From: Chara braunii
Lineage: Eukaryota > Streptophyta > Charophyceae > Charales > Characeae
Reading direction: 5' to 3'
Length of the DNA: 64,000 bases
Assembly: GCA_003427395.1 (NCBI GenBank)
Contig: BFEA01000313.1
Coordinates: 1,085,085-1,149,084, forward strand
A program made the translations under genes and the position numbers. The notes beneath the pieces are model-generated. The model made no database searches. It was not told the origin of the DNA and was given only the letters and a program-made list of their open reading frames with translations. Positions 33,501 to 43,290 of the stretch are shown here, one piece after another. Positions within the stretch are counted from its first letter, which is position 1. Each line of letters opens with the position of its first letter.

Positions 33501-34755
33501 GTGCAGCCCTTTATGTCAGGCCATAGAGCACACTCCCCAAGACAACCTGAACTTGGTACTTGGCGAGCACGTACACAGACAACCCACACCGGCCCTCACT
33601 GCTCTACCCCCCTGTCTCAGACCACTGGTGTTTGCATAGCGAGATAACTTGCGCGCGCCTACTAACCAATAGCTGATAGTGCAGCTGCCCCTCCTTTATA
33701 GAGAACCACCAAGTTTTGCAACCTCCACGTTCGAAACGGGGTGCTTAGGACCACGATAACTAAAGCAAGAATAAAATAAAACCCACAAACAAAAGGAAGG
33801 GAAAACGAGACAGTTGAAACTAACTGATTACTTAAGCGCGCACTACTCTCAATCAGCGCCAATAGTCTGTTCAACTAAATCTGAAAATGCAGTTGGCTCA
33901 GCGCGCAGTGGTCCCATAACGAGATCCCAGCCGAAGCTTCCTCGTCCTCAAAATGATTGCTGGCCTGACCCTTGACGGGTGCCCGCTTCCGATGGTAAGG
34001 AGTGGACTTATGGCCTCCCGTGGGAGGCGATAAGCCTCCTACCAAGGTGGCCACGAGTTACCCCTTTTGTCTGGGGCCCCTCTTTGCGTCGATTAAGATT
34101 GTGCCCGCACCATATCGAAACGCAACGGGCCGGCCGGTCTAGACCACCCACCTTTAATTCATAATTCATGACTCAGACCATTCGGCCTTCCGCGGCGTGA
34201 CTGGCAGGGAATAGAAGCTCGAAGGAGGTAAAAGGAAAAGAAAAACTAACAAAAGAAAAGGAGAATTAACGAAAAGAAAAAGAAAAAGGAAAAAGACCCT
34301 AGCGCCACCTCAACTATGGGACCGTTCGATTCGACACCTGAGGATAGCAGTCCGAATTCGGACGCAAGTGTGAAATGTAAAACTCTTTATTTTTGTTTTC
34401 CCCTTTCCTTTTTTTTTTTTCCAATTTTTTTTTTTTTTCCCTTCTCCTTTTTGAGCTTCCACAGACTCTGTACCTATCCTAAAACCCGACTATTGAGTGT
34501 CGTCGCACAATTGAAAGGCCCGCACCAACTTCTCAGTGTCGCGTCCCAGGGCGAGCCCAACGGCTATCACAACCACAGGTCGGTTGTGCTCTGCTGTGCA
34601 GCAGGGCGTAGAGCTTGCATAGCCTTGTGGAAAGCCCAGTGGTGCACCCACCTTTTTTGCCAGTGGTAGCGTCAACAGGACCGATCTCACAGCGGAGGTA
34701 CATGAGCAGACACTTGGTACGCGGCAGAGGTACGTGGCACTTGGTACGTGCCCTC

Positions 34756-35104
34756 TGACACCACGTCGAGGTTCATTCTTTCCTTCTTTTCCTTCGTTGT
34801 CTCCCGCCCCGTCTTCTCGTACCATGTCTCCCTTTGTCTTTGCCTTTCCTCTTTCCGCCTGGTCCTGATAGGAGTCAAATTGAGCGCCTGCCTGGACACC
34901 GCGAAGGCTATCTATTGGTAAAGACCGCGGGGCGGTAGTCATGACCGTCAAAATTCGCTAAGGAGTATGTTACAATCCTCATGCCTAATTCACCAGCCCC
35001 GACAGTGGCCGGTTTCTAGAGCGTGTGGCTAACACTCGGCCGCCTTGGCGGTCCCACAGCAGCAACCAGAAGGGGAGCGTTGGGCTGGCTACGGAGCCCG
35101 CAGT
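34756..35104. other. Spacer between repeats B and A
   Basis: Pyrimidine-rich then mixed sequence, with no gene or repeat partner recognised in this window. Confidence 0.3.
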
Positions 35105-35709
35105 GTAAGCCTAGGTGAAGTGGGCCTCGATCCGGATCTTGGTGGTAGTAGCAAATATTCAAATGGGAACACTGGAGACCGAAGTAGAGAGAGGCTACCC
35201 GTGATCCACAGCTTGCCGTGGCACCGCTACGGTCTCCCAACAGCACCCCGGTCCGCTTTGCCCCAGTGCACCTGGGCACAATCTTTCAGGTCCCAATGGG
35301 CATGCTCACACTCAAACGTCTCACAGCAGGCCCCCGCCACTCAAGTTTCTTCCACTCTGTGGGCTCACTGGCTTGCATGCACGTCGACTTTCCTCGGTCC
35401 GCGTTTTAAAATGGGGATAACAAAAAACTCTTACCTGCATTCCGAATACGCCAGAAAACCGAATGGCTCCTAGAACCGGTGTCGCGCTCGGCTTGGAAAG
35501 AAATAATCATAATTGAAATATTAATAATAACAAAGATGTACATATTCATTACAAAAATAAAAGAAAAACCGCAAGGCGAGGGAGAAAAAAACGATTTGCT
35601 AGTATCGCCTCAACCCTACGCAACAAAACCATGGGGAATAGCCCCGCCGGACCATCAACCCCTCGGTTCCTTTGCGCTGCTCCGATGCTCCTATGCTGCC
35701 GCTCGCTGG

Positions 35710-35765
35710 TCTCGATCCCTGAATCTCCTAGTTGAAAGTCTGACACCGTAACCAATAGTGCTATG
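35710..35765 (-). repeat. tRNA-Glu-like segment inside repeat A, copy 2
   Basis: Minus strand: TAGCACTATTGG A-box (complement of 35,752-35,763), GTTACGGTGTCAGACTTTC with a TTC anticodon in a CTTTCAA loop, then GGATCGAGACC B-box (complement of about 35,709-35,719). Conserved with copy 1 in both boxes and the loop. Confidence 0.5.
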
Positions 35766-35837
35766 CCTAAGGTTGGGCCTACTACTAGCAGAAACCTATA
35801 TAAGCGGGCACCACGCGGCTCGCGGGTCTACTTAAAC

Positions 35838-36045
35838 GTTCCAAGGCCACGCCTCGGCCTGTCCACTAAGTCCACGACTGTCAAACTTTCGCATCCGCAA
35901 GGTGCGCCCACACACTCTATTTCTAGTTAACCACTCTACTGAAACGTTATGAGGCCACACCTCGGCCTATCTACTAAGTCCACGACCATCTAACTTTCGC
36001 ATCCGCCACGCGTGCCCACACACTCTCTATTTCTAGTCAAACACT
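35838..36045. repeat. 108-bp tandem duplication
   Basis: GTTCCAAGGCCACGCCTCGG at 35,838 recurs as GTTATGAGGCCACACCTCGG at 35,946, and the match continues through the unit. Confidence 0.85.
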
Positions 36046-36132
36046 TAGTTAGCGTGATCGAAACACAGCCACGACTCGCACGGCGCACACAACTCTAAAA
36101 CCAAACTTGTTGTCGGTCACTTGCAAAAAACA

Positions 36133-36158
36133 GGGCGGATACCCTTGTAAGGGTATTC
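36133..36158. repeat. Near-palindrome at the end of repeat A, copy 2
   Basis: GCGGATACCCTT and AAGGGTATTCGC face each other across GTA with one mismatch pair. Counterpart of 6,790-6,815. Confidence 0.65.
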
Positions 36159-36170
36159 GCAACGACAATG

Positions 36171-37775
36171 TGGTTAAGAATGACCTTGTTGATCAAGTAT
36201 TATCGCCTATCTGAGATCGGTTAGTGAGAGAAAGAAGGAGGAGGTAACCACCCAATGTGCGAAGTCTGTTGGATGAGTTCGCTTACGTGAGAGAGGCCCC
36301 AATAGAGTGGTTGAGAGGGAGACCAAGCACCAGATAGATATAAAACCCGGTAGCAGGATTCCCAAGGGCCCCATCCATCGGATGTCTCCCAAAGAACTCG
36401 ATCAGTTGTGCAAACAGTTAGATGAGTTAATACTAACTTAATAGAAAAAGGGTGGATTAAGCCAAGTTCTTCGTTCTATGGTGCACCGGTCTTGTTCGTA
36501 CCAAAGAAAGAAGGCGATCTGCATATATGTACAGGTTATAAGGGACTAAATGCGATTACCGTAAAAAATGTTGAGTTATTGCACCGGATAAACACTCTCC
36601 TGGATAGAGTGCAGGGTTGCAAGTTTTTCTCGAAGATAGACTTGAACTCGGGCTACCATCAGATCGAGGTATTACCTTAGGATCAACACAAAACGACCTT
36701 TAAAACTCGATATGGCCACTACGAGTTTGTGGTTTTGCCGTTTGGGTTAACTAACACCCTTGCTAATTTCCAGCGTTGAATGAATGAACTCTTCCGCGAT
36801 TGGTTAAACAAATTCATTGTTGTATATTTAGACGATATTTTGGTTTTTAACAAGCTGCTAGAAGGACACGAGCAACACCTTAGATTGATGCTAAGCAAGT
36901 TGCGCGAGGTCGAGTTTAAGTTGCACCCGAAGAAGTGTGAATGGGCCAAGCACCAGATGTTGTATTTAGGTCATCTATTGGATGAAGATGAAATCAAACC
37001 GGAAGATGCTTAGATAGCAGCAATTAGAGATTGGTCCACAGACTCCACACCACGTACGTTAAAGGAACTACAGTCGTTCCTTGGTCTAACCAACTATTAC
37101 TGCAAGTTGATGAGGAACTTTACTATAGTAGCTGCTCCATTGCAACGGTTACTGAGGAAATTAACAGTCAGGAAGTGGAATGAAGACTGCAAGTGTCTGA
37201 AGAAGTGTTTGACAGAGTACCTGGTCTTGAAGATCGTTGATCCATCTTTGTTGTTTATAGTTACCACTGACGCTAGTCAATACGGGATTGGTGTTGTACT
37301 CCAACAAAATGACGGTAATGAATACAAACCTGTTGAATTCATGTCCTGTAGACTGCCTAGTGAGAAGGTCGCCACTTCCACGTACAAAAGAGAGTTGTTT
37401 GCTCTAAGAGAAACCTTAAATCATCGGCGACACCACCTCTTAGGACGACATTTCAAAGTATATTCAGACCATGAGACACTTCACTGGCTAAAGACACAAG
37501 CTAGAATGACACCTAAGTTGACAAGGTGGGCTGGAAAAATTGATCAGTTTGACTTTGATCTTAAGGCAGTAAAAGGCAAGCATCATGTTGTTGTTGATGC
37601 ACTGAGTAGCCAGGCTGACTTTTTCAGTGCTATAGTAACGTACGTAGACCCAGGCGCCGAGTTGCAAGAAAAGATTAGGTTCAGCTATGTAAGTTGATGA
37701 ACAAGGTGCAGACGGCACCATACGAAGTCCCGGACTATAGAGTGCCCCAAGGGCTCATCTTTATCGTCATCTTCA
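36171..37775 (+). pseudogene. pol: Ty3/gypsy pol fragment: RT and RNase H
   Basis: Reads RIPKGPIHRMSPKELDQL (start of RT), YGAPVLFVPKKEGDLHI, FFSKIDLNSGYHQIEV with the first catalytic Asp, a stop, [32 protein letters not shown] with the intact YLDD, LGLTNYYCKLMRNF, VTTDASQYGIGVVLQQ, HHLLGRRHFKVYSDHETLHW-like RNase H residues and VVDALSSQADFF. It parallels element E and is probably a chromovirus relative. At least four stops or shifts are present. It begins abruptly next to repeat A and fades after the RNase H, so it lacks gag, integrase and LTRs. Confidence 0.88.
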
Positions 37776-38066
37776 CCAGTCAACCTGGTCATCGTCTCTC
37801 TCTCTTTCTCTCTCTCTCATGGTCATTATTGAGTGTGAGTGTGTGTGCATGTGTGTGTTTTTAAAAAGCACCCCAAATTCTCTTTCATTCCCTCCACAAA
37901 TGATAACAAACCATCCATAACGAAAAATTACAGATAGACGGTATAATCGAAAATGCAAGGTTGGCCACGTTTGTGTGGTTCAGTGCCAAGTGCCCACACT
38001 TCCGTCTGTTGCTGAAGCGGCACACTTGCACATACTAACGGCAAGTGTATATATATACTCAGGATA
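37776..38066. other. Microsatellite-bearing spacer
   Basis: Contains CT-rich (37,795-37,820) and GT-rich (37,830-37,858) tracts and no gene. Confidence 0.5.
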
Positions 38067-38300
38067 ACCGACGTTCTGGTCCAGCCGAACTGCCGAAACC
38101 GAACGGCAGAACGTTCGCCCCCCTTGGAAATGCGTTCAGTCGAACCCGAATGCCTAAAACAAAAAACTAAAAAAACTTAACATGCGTTCGGGTCCGGCCG
38201 AACTGCCGAAACCGAACGGTAGAACGTTCGCCCCCCTTGGAAACACATTCAGTCGAACCCGAACGCCCAAAACAAAAAACAACAAAAACTCCGGGAAAAA
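38067..38300. repeat. 113-bp tandem repeat with CGAACGG/GAACGTTCG motifs
   Basis: CCAGCCGAACTGCCGAAACC at 38,081 recurs as CCGGCCGAACTGCCGAAACC at 38,194. Each unit contains AGAACGTTCGCCCCCCTTGG and ends in AAAACAAAAAACTAA-type sequence. Two units, with a few substitutions. Confidence 0.9.
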
Positions 38301-38439
38301 ACTACGTTGTGCAGAAAAATAAACTGAACAACTTTTGCATCAGCATCACACCGGAATTCTTTACCCCCCCCCCCCCCAAAAAAAAGAAAAAAACCTATTT
38401 TATTTCATGTTTTTTTGGTCCGGTCGGGCAAAAGGTCCT

Positions 38440-38545
38440 AGGCACCAACGGGTCGAGCTCAGTTGGTACACCCATGAACTGTTGAAATGCAGACCCAAGT
38501 TCGAATCCAGATGCAGTCAGATTAAGGAAAATTACAAAATAACAT
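38440..38545 (+). repeat. tRNA-Asn-like SINE
   Basis: A-box GAGCTCAGTTGG (38,455-38,466) and B-box AGTTCGAATCC (38,498-38,508) are near-perfect Pol III promoter elements, 31 bp apart. AACTGTTGA between them matches the anticodon loop of tRNA-Asn(GUU), but no anticodon stem forms. AT-rich and A-rich sequence follows, then a T tract. This is the best-preserved tRNA-derived element in the window. Confidence 0.6.
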
Positions 38546-38763
38546 AGTTTTGAATTACGTCACCCTTTCGAAAAAAAAAGAAAAAATAAAAGATCTTGGC
38601 CCTCCCGGGCCACTCTGGTAGCCTTTTTTTTTTTTTTTTTTAATTTGGATTATAAGCTACTAAATTGATTGAATGATTGATTAATCATTGATTTATTATT
38701 TGATAGGGAAAAAAAAAAGACTCCACACGTGAGTGTGTGTGAGAGTTGCTCTCTCTCTCTTTC

Positions 38764-38786
38764 ACACACACACACACACACACACA
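38764..38786. repeat. (CA)n microsatellite
   Basis: Uninterrupted CA dinucleotides, 18 bp before the target duplication of element E. Confidence 0.9.
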
Positions 38787-38808
38787 TTAAAAAGGTTTAA
38801 ACCACCAC

Positions 38809-39898
38809 TCCAGTAACCCTGTTCAGAAGTAGCCTGGGGCCCAGAACTCAGCCCCAGGCAACACAGACCTGAGTTGGTCTGCGCTGGGCTGTGCGACCAA
38901 GAGACTCCCATGCCTGAGTCTGTCACATTTGGTTGTGTGACCGAACGCTGCACACATGAAATTCAAGGGTTAAAGTCAACTGTAGAGTCAAAGGTACCGT
39001 ACCCAGGCCCTTGGTTGGATACACTCACTTGTTGTGTGCAGGTACCCAAACAAGCATCCATGCCGGAGGGAATTCGGTTTCAGACCGATCTGGGCCTTAG
39101 TATGCGTCGAAATCTGGACGACTGGGGGTGGTAGCATCTGGGGCCCAGACGTCGAGTCAACGCTACATAAGCGTTGACTTTCCTGGCTTTGACATTCATT
39201 CTGTCTTACGTTGATGTTGTCTTCACGCGTTGACGACGACTCTGGCTCGACGCTGCGAAGCTGGCTAAGCGTTGGCTCTGTGCTAGCATTGTGTCTACAG
39301 CGACGCGCTGCTGGTCCGACATGGTGGCTGGCTTGCACTTGTCTTTTTTGCATGCTGACGTGGTTGCTGCCACGTGTACTACTGGTTGACGAGGCTATGT
39401 GACTTGTGTTGTTGTTTTGATTATCGTCATTCAGGAGGAGATCAAGACTGTGGAGAGATCGTGGATACCTACCTGGTTGTCTTCATGTCGACATTGCTCC
39501 AGCATTGATGAGGGACTGATTAGACGTGCCACGTGGCACATTGGGGTTACTTCAGATACTCGTTNNNNNNNNNNNNNNNNNNNNNNNNNNNNNNNNNNNN
39601 NNNNNNNNNNNNNNNNNNNNNNNNNNNNNNNNNNNNNNNNNNNNNNNNNNNNNNNNNNNNNNNNNNNNNNNNNNNNNNNNNNNNNNNNNNNNNNNNNNNN
39701 NNNNNNNNNNNNNNNNNNNNNNNNNNNNNNNNNNNNNNNNNNNNNNNNNNNNNNNNNNNNNNNNNNNNNNNNNNNNNNNNNNNNNNNNNNNNNNNNNNNN
39801 NNNNGGACACGAATACGATTATTGATAATCATCAGCTGGTTGACACTCATTTGGACTTGCATTGTTGACAACTGTCTTCACGATCTGGGTTCATTGCA
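38809..39898 (+). repeat. 5' LTR of element E
   Basis: Starts TCCAGTAACC, where the other LTR has TGCAGTAACC, so the first G is mutated, and ends TTCATTGCA. Contains GCTGACGTGG (39,354-39,363), the 14-bp palindrome GTGCCACGTGGCAC (39,526-39,539) and a TATA-like CTACATAAGCG near 39,162. A run of N replaces sequence present in the 3' LTR. Confidence 0.95.
39565..39804. other. Assembly gap (240 N) inside the 5' LTR
   Basis: The flanks CTCGTT and GGACACG are both present in the 3' LTR, separated there by 138 bp (47,640-47,777). The gap is therefore probably over-sized, and its missing content should resemble that 138-bp segment. Confidence 0.95.
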
Positions 39899-39901
39899 AT
39901 T

Positions 39902-39912
39902 TGGTATCGGAG
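39902..39912 (+). promoter_or_regulatory. Primer-binding site of element E
   Basis: TGGTATCGGAG begins 4 bp after the 5' LTR end. It differs at one position from the TGGTATCAGAG complementary to the 3' end of plant initiator tRNA-Met. Element G has the identical 11 bases, so the primer tRNA in this organism probably ends CUCCGAUACCA. Confidence 0.8.
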
Positions 39913-39965
39913 TAGTTCTCGTGACGACGGCGACAGTCACACGTGTGCACGCGCCAGGTGGCGCG

Positions 39966-39974
39966 CAGGTAAGT
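39966..39974 (+). promoter_or_regulatory. Consensus 5' splice site in the leader of element E
   Basis: CAGGTAAGT is an exact match to the spliceosomal donor consensus, 54 bp after the PBS. Use is not proven; an acceptor is not obvious. Compare the donor near the PBS of element G. Confidence 0.4.
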
Positions 39975-40268
39975 GGGCAGCACACGTGTGCTGAGGTAGT
40001 GATGACTTGACAAGAAGTTACCGCAAGAATTGTTGATGTGGTAGAGACCTCACTGGCGAGAGAAAATCTGAAACCACTAGTACCTTTGCCGCTTGGAAAA
40101 TAGAGGGCCTCAGGTAGGCATCCGACCTTTTCAGAGGCCGAAACGAAATGACGGCCGCCGCTCAGATTTATCAATGGCTGTCGTCGTTGGGCCCGACCTC
40201 CGAAGATTCAGGAGTTTGGGAAAACAGCCAGTTTTCCCTATTTTCCCACGTGGGAAAGGTACTAATGG

Positions 40269-40764
40269 TTTAACGTGGCTGCTAACGTGGCAGTAGGGAC
40301 CGCGACCGAGAGTTACCGCGCGCCAGCCTGGATCGCGATAGTGAAGTGGCATCGCGATCCCTTGCTGACGTGGCATCATGTGCCGCGTCTGAAGACCTGG
40401 TTGTTGGTGATTGTTGACATGGCATTCTCATACTGCATTAGCAGCTTATGCGGAACCAGGTCTGTTACAAAAGCTGACGTAGCCTTTGGGAAAGTCAGGA
40501 CTGATTGCTGACGTGGCAGGGAAGAAGTCATCACACCTGTCTTCTTGAGGTGTTGACTTCCTGCCGACGTGGCATCGGTCTCCATTGGCTGACGTGGCAT
40601 TGTCCAATTGGCTGAAACGACGACGTTATCACGACACGACGCATGGAAGTGGCACGTGGCGGAACACACATTTGCTGACGTGGCATCCCTTTATTGATTG
40701 ACTGGACACTAGTGCTGACGTGGCAGGATCTGCTATGTTAGCACTCCAGGGATGACACGTGGCA
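40269..40764. promoter_or_regulatory. Array of GCTGACGTGGCA motifs in the leader of element E
   Basis: Exact GCTGACGTGGCA occurs at 40,364, 40,507, 40,588, 40,674 and 40,714. Near matches are GCTAACGTGGCA (40,281), GCTGACGTAGCC (40,473), GCCGACGTGGCA (40,563) and GACACGTGGCA (40,754). Spacing is irregular (25-109 bp), so it is not a simple tandem array. TGACGTGG contains the ACGT core bound by bZIP factors and is the published core of unfolded-protein-response elements. The same 12-mer occurs in both LTRs. The cluster lies 400-800 bp upstream of gag. Confidence 0.75.
40330..40360. repeat. 10-bp-stem hairpin
   Basis: GGATCGCGAT pairs perfectly with ATCGCGATCC across an 11-nt loop. Confidence 0.85.
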
Positions 40765-41062
40765 GGCAGGTGGCTGCCAAGTAAGTGAAGCACTCCGAAG
40801 ACGACGGTGGTACGACCGATTGAACGATTGACAAGACAGCTGTAGTGCCAGCTGTCAAGGAGGGTGGATCATCGTATTGACACCTGGATGACTCAGCAAG
40901 AAGAAGAAGGGTGCTGACAAACTGTTTATTGTTGGCATTCTTACCTTGTCGTTTGCTGTGTTGTGGTGTTGTGCGTACTTACTTGTGTGTTGTATCTGAT
41001 CACACGGGCCTGACGTGGTACCTGTACACTCTCGAATAGGACGACAAAAGAACAACAATTAG

Positions 41063-41071
41063 TATAAGTAG
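41063..41071 (+). promoter_or_regulatory. TATA-like sequence upstream of gag in element E
   Basis: TATAAGTAG lies 79-87 bp before the gag ATG and after the ACGT-core array, a layout like a self-contained promoter inside the leader. The LTR is 1.2 kb upstream. Weak evidence on its own. Confidence 0.3.
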
Positions 41072-41149
41072 AGATTTGTTCTTTTTTATTATTTCTCTTT
41101 ATTTTTTTGTTCCATTATTGCAAATATTTTCTCCAACCTGACCTCTAAG

Positions 41150-43194
41150 ATGTTTAGCATGTGGAAAATACTCTTGCTTCTTTTCCCGATGACGTTCTTT
41201 GCGGGTGAAGGATCCTCCGAACCCAAGACTAGGAAACAGGCGAAGACAAAGAAACAAGAGTTACTGGCTATATGGAACCAGCTAATGAATGATTTGCATC
41301 TATCTGGACCGGACGTCGAACGACACGTTCGTAATCTGTTTGATTTGCAGACGGTAGCGAACCGTCTGAAGCAAGTAATTACGCCCGCGAAAGTTGTGGC
41401 TGCCGGGGCCGAAGTGTCTAAAATGATGGCCAAGTGTCGGCAGGCGCTTGACCAGTTTGCTATCAAGCAGCTGGAAGAAGTCATGGAGTCGTCTAGGAAA
41501 GGGGAAATCAGACCAGAAGTGACCGAGGCTACGATTGATGCGAACATCCAACAATTAAGAGAGGCGCTGGCTGTTGAAGAAAGGAAGAAAAAAGAACTAG
41601 CCCGGAAACACGAACAGGAACTGAGACGAGAACAAAAGGTAAAGGAAATCAGACAGGTAGTAGGAATAGAAGATAAGGAACAGACGGACATAACACAAAC
41701 ATTGTATCACATCATGACTTACCTTACCTTCTTGGAAGAAAAAATCCAGAGACAACAAAATCAGTTAGACGAGATTGTTGTAGGACCGGAAACACGAACA
41801 GGAACTGAGACGAGAAAAAAAGGTAAAGGAAATCAGACAGGTAGTAGGAATAGAAGATAAGAAACAGACGGACATAACACAAACATTGTATCACATCATG
41901 ACTTACCTTACCTTCTTGGAAGAAAAAATCGAGAGACAACAAAATCAGTTAGACGAGATTGTTGTAGGATTACGAACTGTCACAGATATTGTGAAAGGGA
42001 AGAATCCGGTAGAAGGTAAAAAAGAAGAAGGTAAGGAAGATAAGAAAGAAAAGAAGAAATTGATGAGTGACGCAATGAAGTTCGCTGTTCCTAAATATCA
42101 GAAGTCGTCTAATGGAGGAGAACCTTCGAGTCCGCCGTCTTCACCACCGAGCTCTCCTCCTCCCTCTCCACCACCAAAATCTCAAATGATTCTCGAAAGT
42201 CGTCGGTCAAGGTAAGTGCGGATCCGGAGAAACCGAAAAAAAAAGAAAAGTTAAAGATGAAACAGCTTTCACATTCTGCAACAAAAAAAATGAAAATTTA
42301 TTGTTGTGGATTGCCGAAATTCAGACGTACTGTAGTACGACCCCTGTTGAACCTGAATCCCAGGTTGCTTTCTCTACCTCTTGTCTTGGGGGGGAAGCTA
42401 AGGAATGGGTATTGGCCGAAGCCAACGCATCGGGGTTCAGTGACATTGAGGAGTGGGATGCAACCTTGATTCTGAAGCAGTTCCTTGGCAAGATCAAGGA
42501 ACTATTTCTGGATAAGACAACGACCGAGAAGGCTTTTGACCAGCTTAGTACCGTTGGTCAAAAACATTGGACCTCGGTAGAAGCTTTGTCTCGGGAAGTT
42601 GACCGGTTGCTGCAGGTTCCTGGATTGAACCTGCAAGACAACCAAGTCTTGTACATCTATTCTCGTGCTCTGCCCGAACCCATCCGTGGACAACTTGTGG
42701 CAGAGTCTAAGTCAGGCAAGTACAATTACAGGCAGTTTCGTGATCTGGCTCTCCAACGAGAGCAAATGACTTCGCAAGTTAAAAACTCATATGCATCTGT
42801 TGTCAAGTTTGGTGGTGGTGCAGGTGCAGGAAAGCGGATAGTTTGGCGCCAGAAGCGCCAGGACCACACCCTCGTCGTCTTTGATGACGATATTGCGGAG
42901 AAGTGTCAATTGGAGGCCGAGGGTGTGGCGAGCAACAGTGATTCCGGGAAGGGGGAAGTTACTCCTGCCGTGGTCAACAAGGGAGGACCACGACCGCCAG
43001 TAAAGAAGAAAAAGCCACGCTCATTCCCAGAGCATCCCGGGATTGCGGCCGGGAAGCCATGGGAAAAGATGGGAATGTCACAAGAAACGTGGCAGGAAAG
43101 AATGAATAATACACAGTGTCTGAAGTGTGGTACCCCAGGGCATGTGATTGCATGGTGCCCACTTATCCGTAACCCAAAAGTGAGCCGCCAGTAG
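41150..43194 (+). pseudogene. gag: Gag of element E (frameshifted)
   Basis: Three open pieces. 41,150-41,860: starts MFSMWKILLLLFPMTFFAG, an unusually hydrophobic, signal-like N-terminus, then a charged coiled-coil region (NIQQLREALAVEERKKKELA). 41,886-42,215: repeats part of the first because of a 184-bp tandem duplication, then a Lys-rich and a Ser/Pro-rich linker. 42,301-43,194: capsid-like domain (LWIAEIQTYC, LGGEAKEWVLAEA, FLGKIKELFLD, VLYIYSRALPEPIRGQL) and nucleocapsid knuckle CLKCGTPGHVIAWC (CX2CX4HX4C). Gag packages the RNA into virus-like particles in the cytoplasm. The duplication and a second shift near 42,300 stop a full-length product. Confidence 0.88.
41604..41970. repeat. 184-bp tandem duplication in gag
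   Basis: GGAAACACGAACAGGAACTG starts at 41,604 and again at 41,788. The two units differ at only about three positions. 184 is not a multiple of three, so the reading frame changes at the junction and gag ends at 41,860. Confidence 0.93.
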
Positions 43195-43290
43195 GAGTAG
43201 CATCTGCTCCTACTGAGTCTAAGGGTTTGGATCAAGATGAAGGTAAGGCGCCTACTAACCCTTCTAACTCTTTGACTCACATGGCAGAGG

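Larger units (their letters stand above)
28026..34755. repeat. Repeat family B, copy 2 (6.7 kb)
   Basis: Collinear with 7,641-14,690 in the same orientation. It starts at TTGGTTGTGTGTCTCTTGTG and ends in the GGAGGTACGTG short repeats. It contains an insertion relative to copy 1 around 29,340-29,870 and lacks the 743-bp duplication. The partner repeat A copy 2 follows 350 bp to the right. Confidence 0.85.
35105..36168. repeat. Repeat family A, copy 2
   Basis: Homologous to 5,730-6,828 in the same orientation, including the tRNA-Glu-like segment and the terminal near-palindrome. It contains its own 108-bp tandem duplication at about 35,838-36,045 (GTTMYGAGGCCAC...TTTCTAGT unit), not seen in copy 1. 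It ends exactly where the Ty3/gypsy pol fragment begins. Confidence 0.6.

Noticed and set aside
38619-38641. Poly-T tract as a Pol III terminator for the SINE
   Set aside because: It lies over 100 bp after the B box and T tracts are common here; not distinguishable from background.
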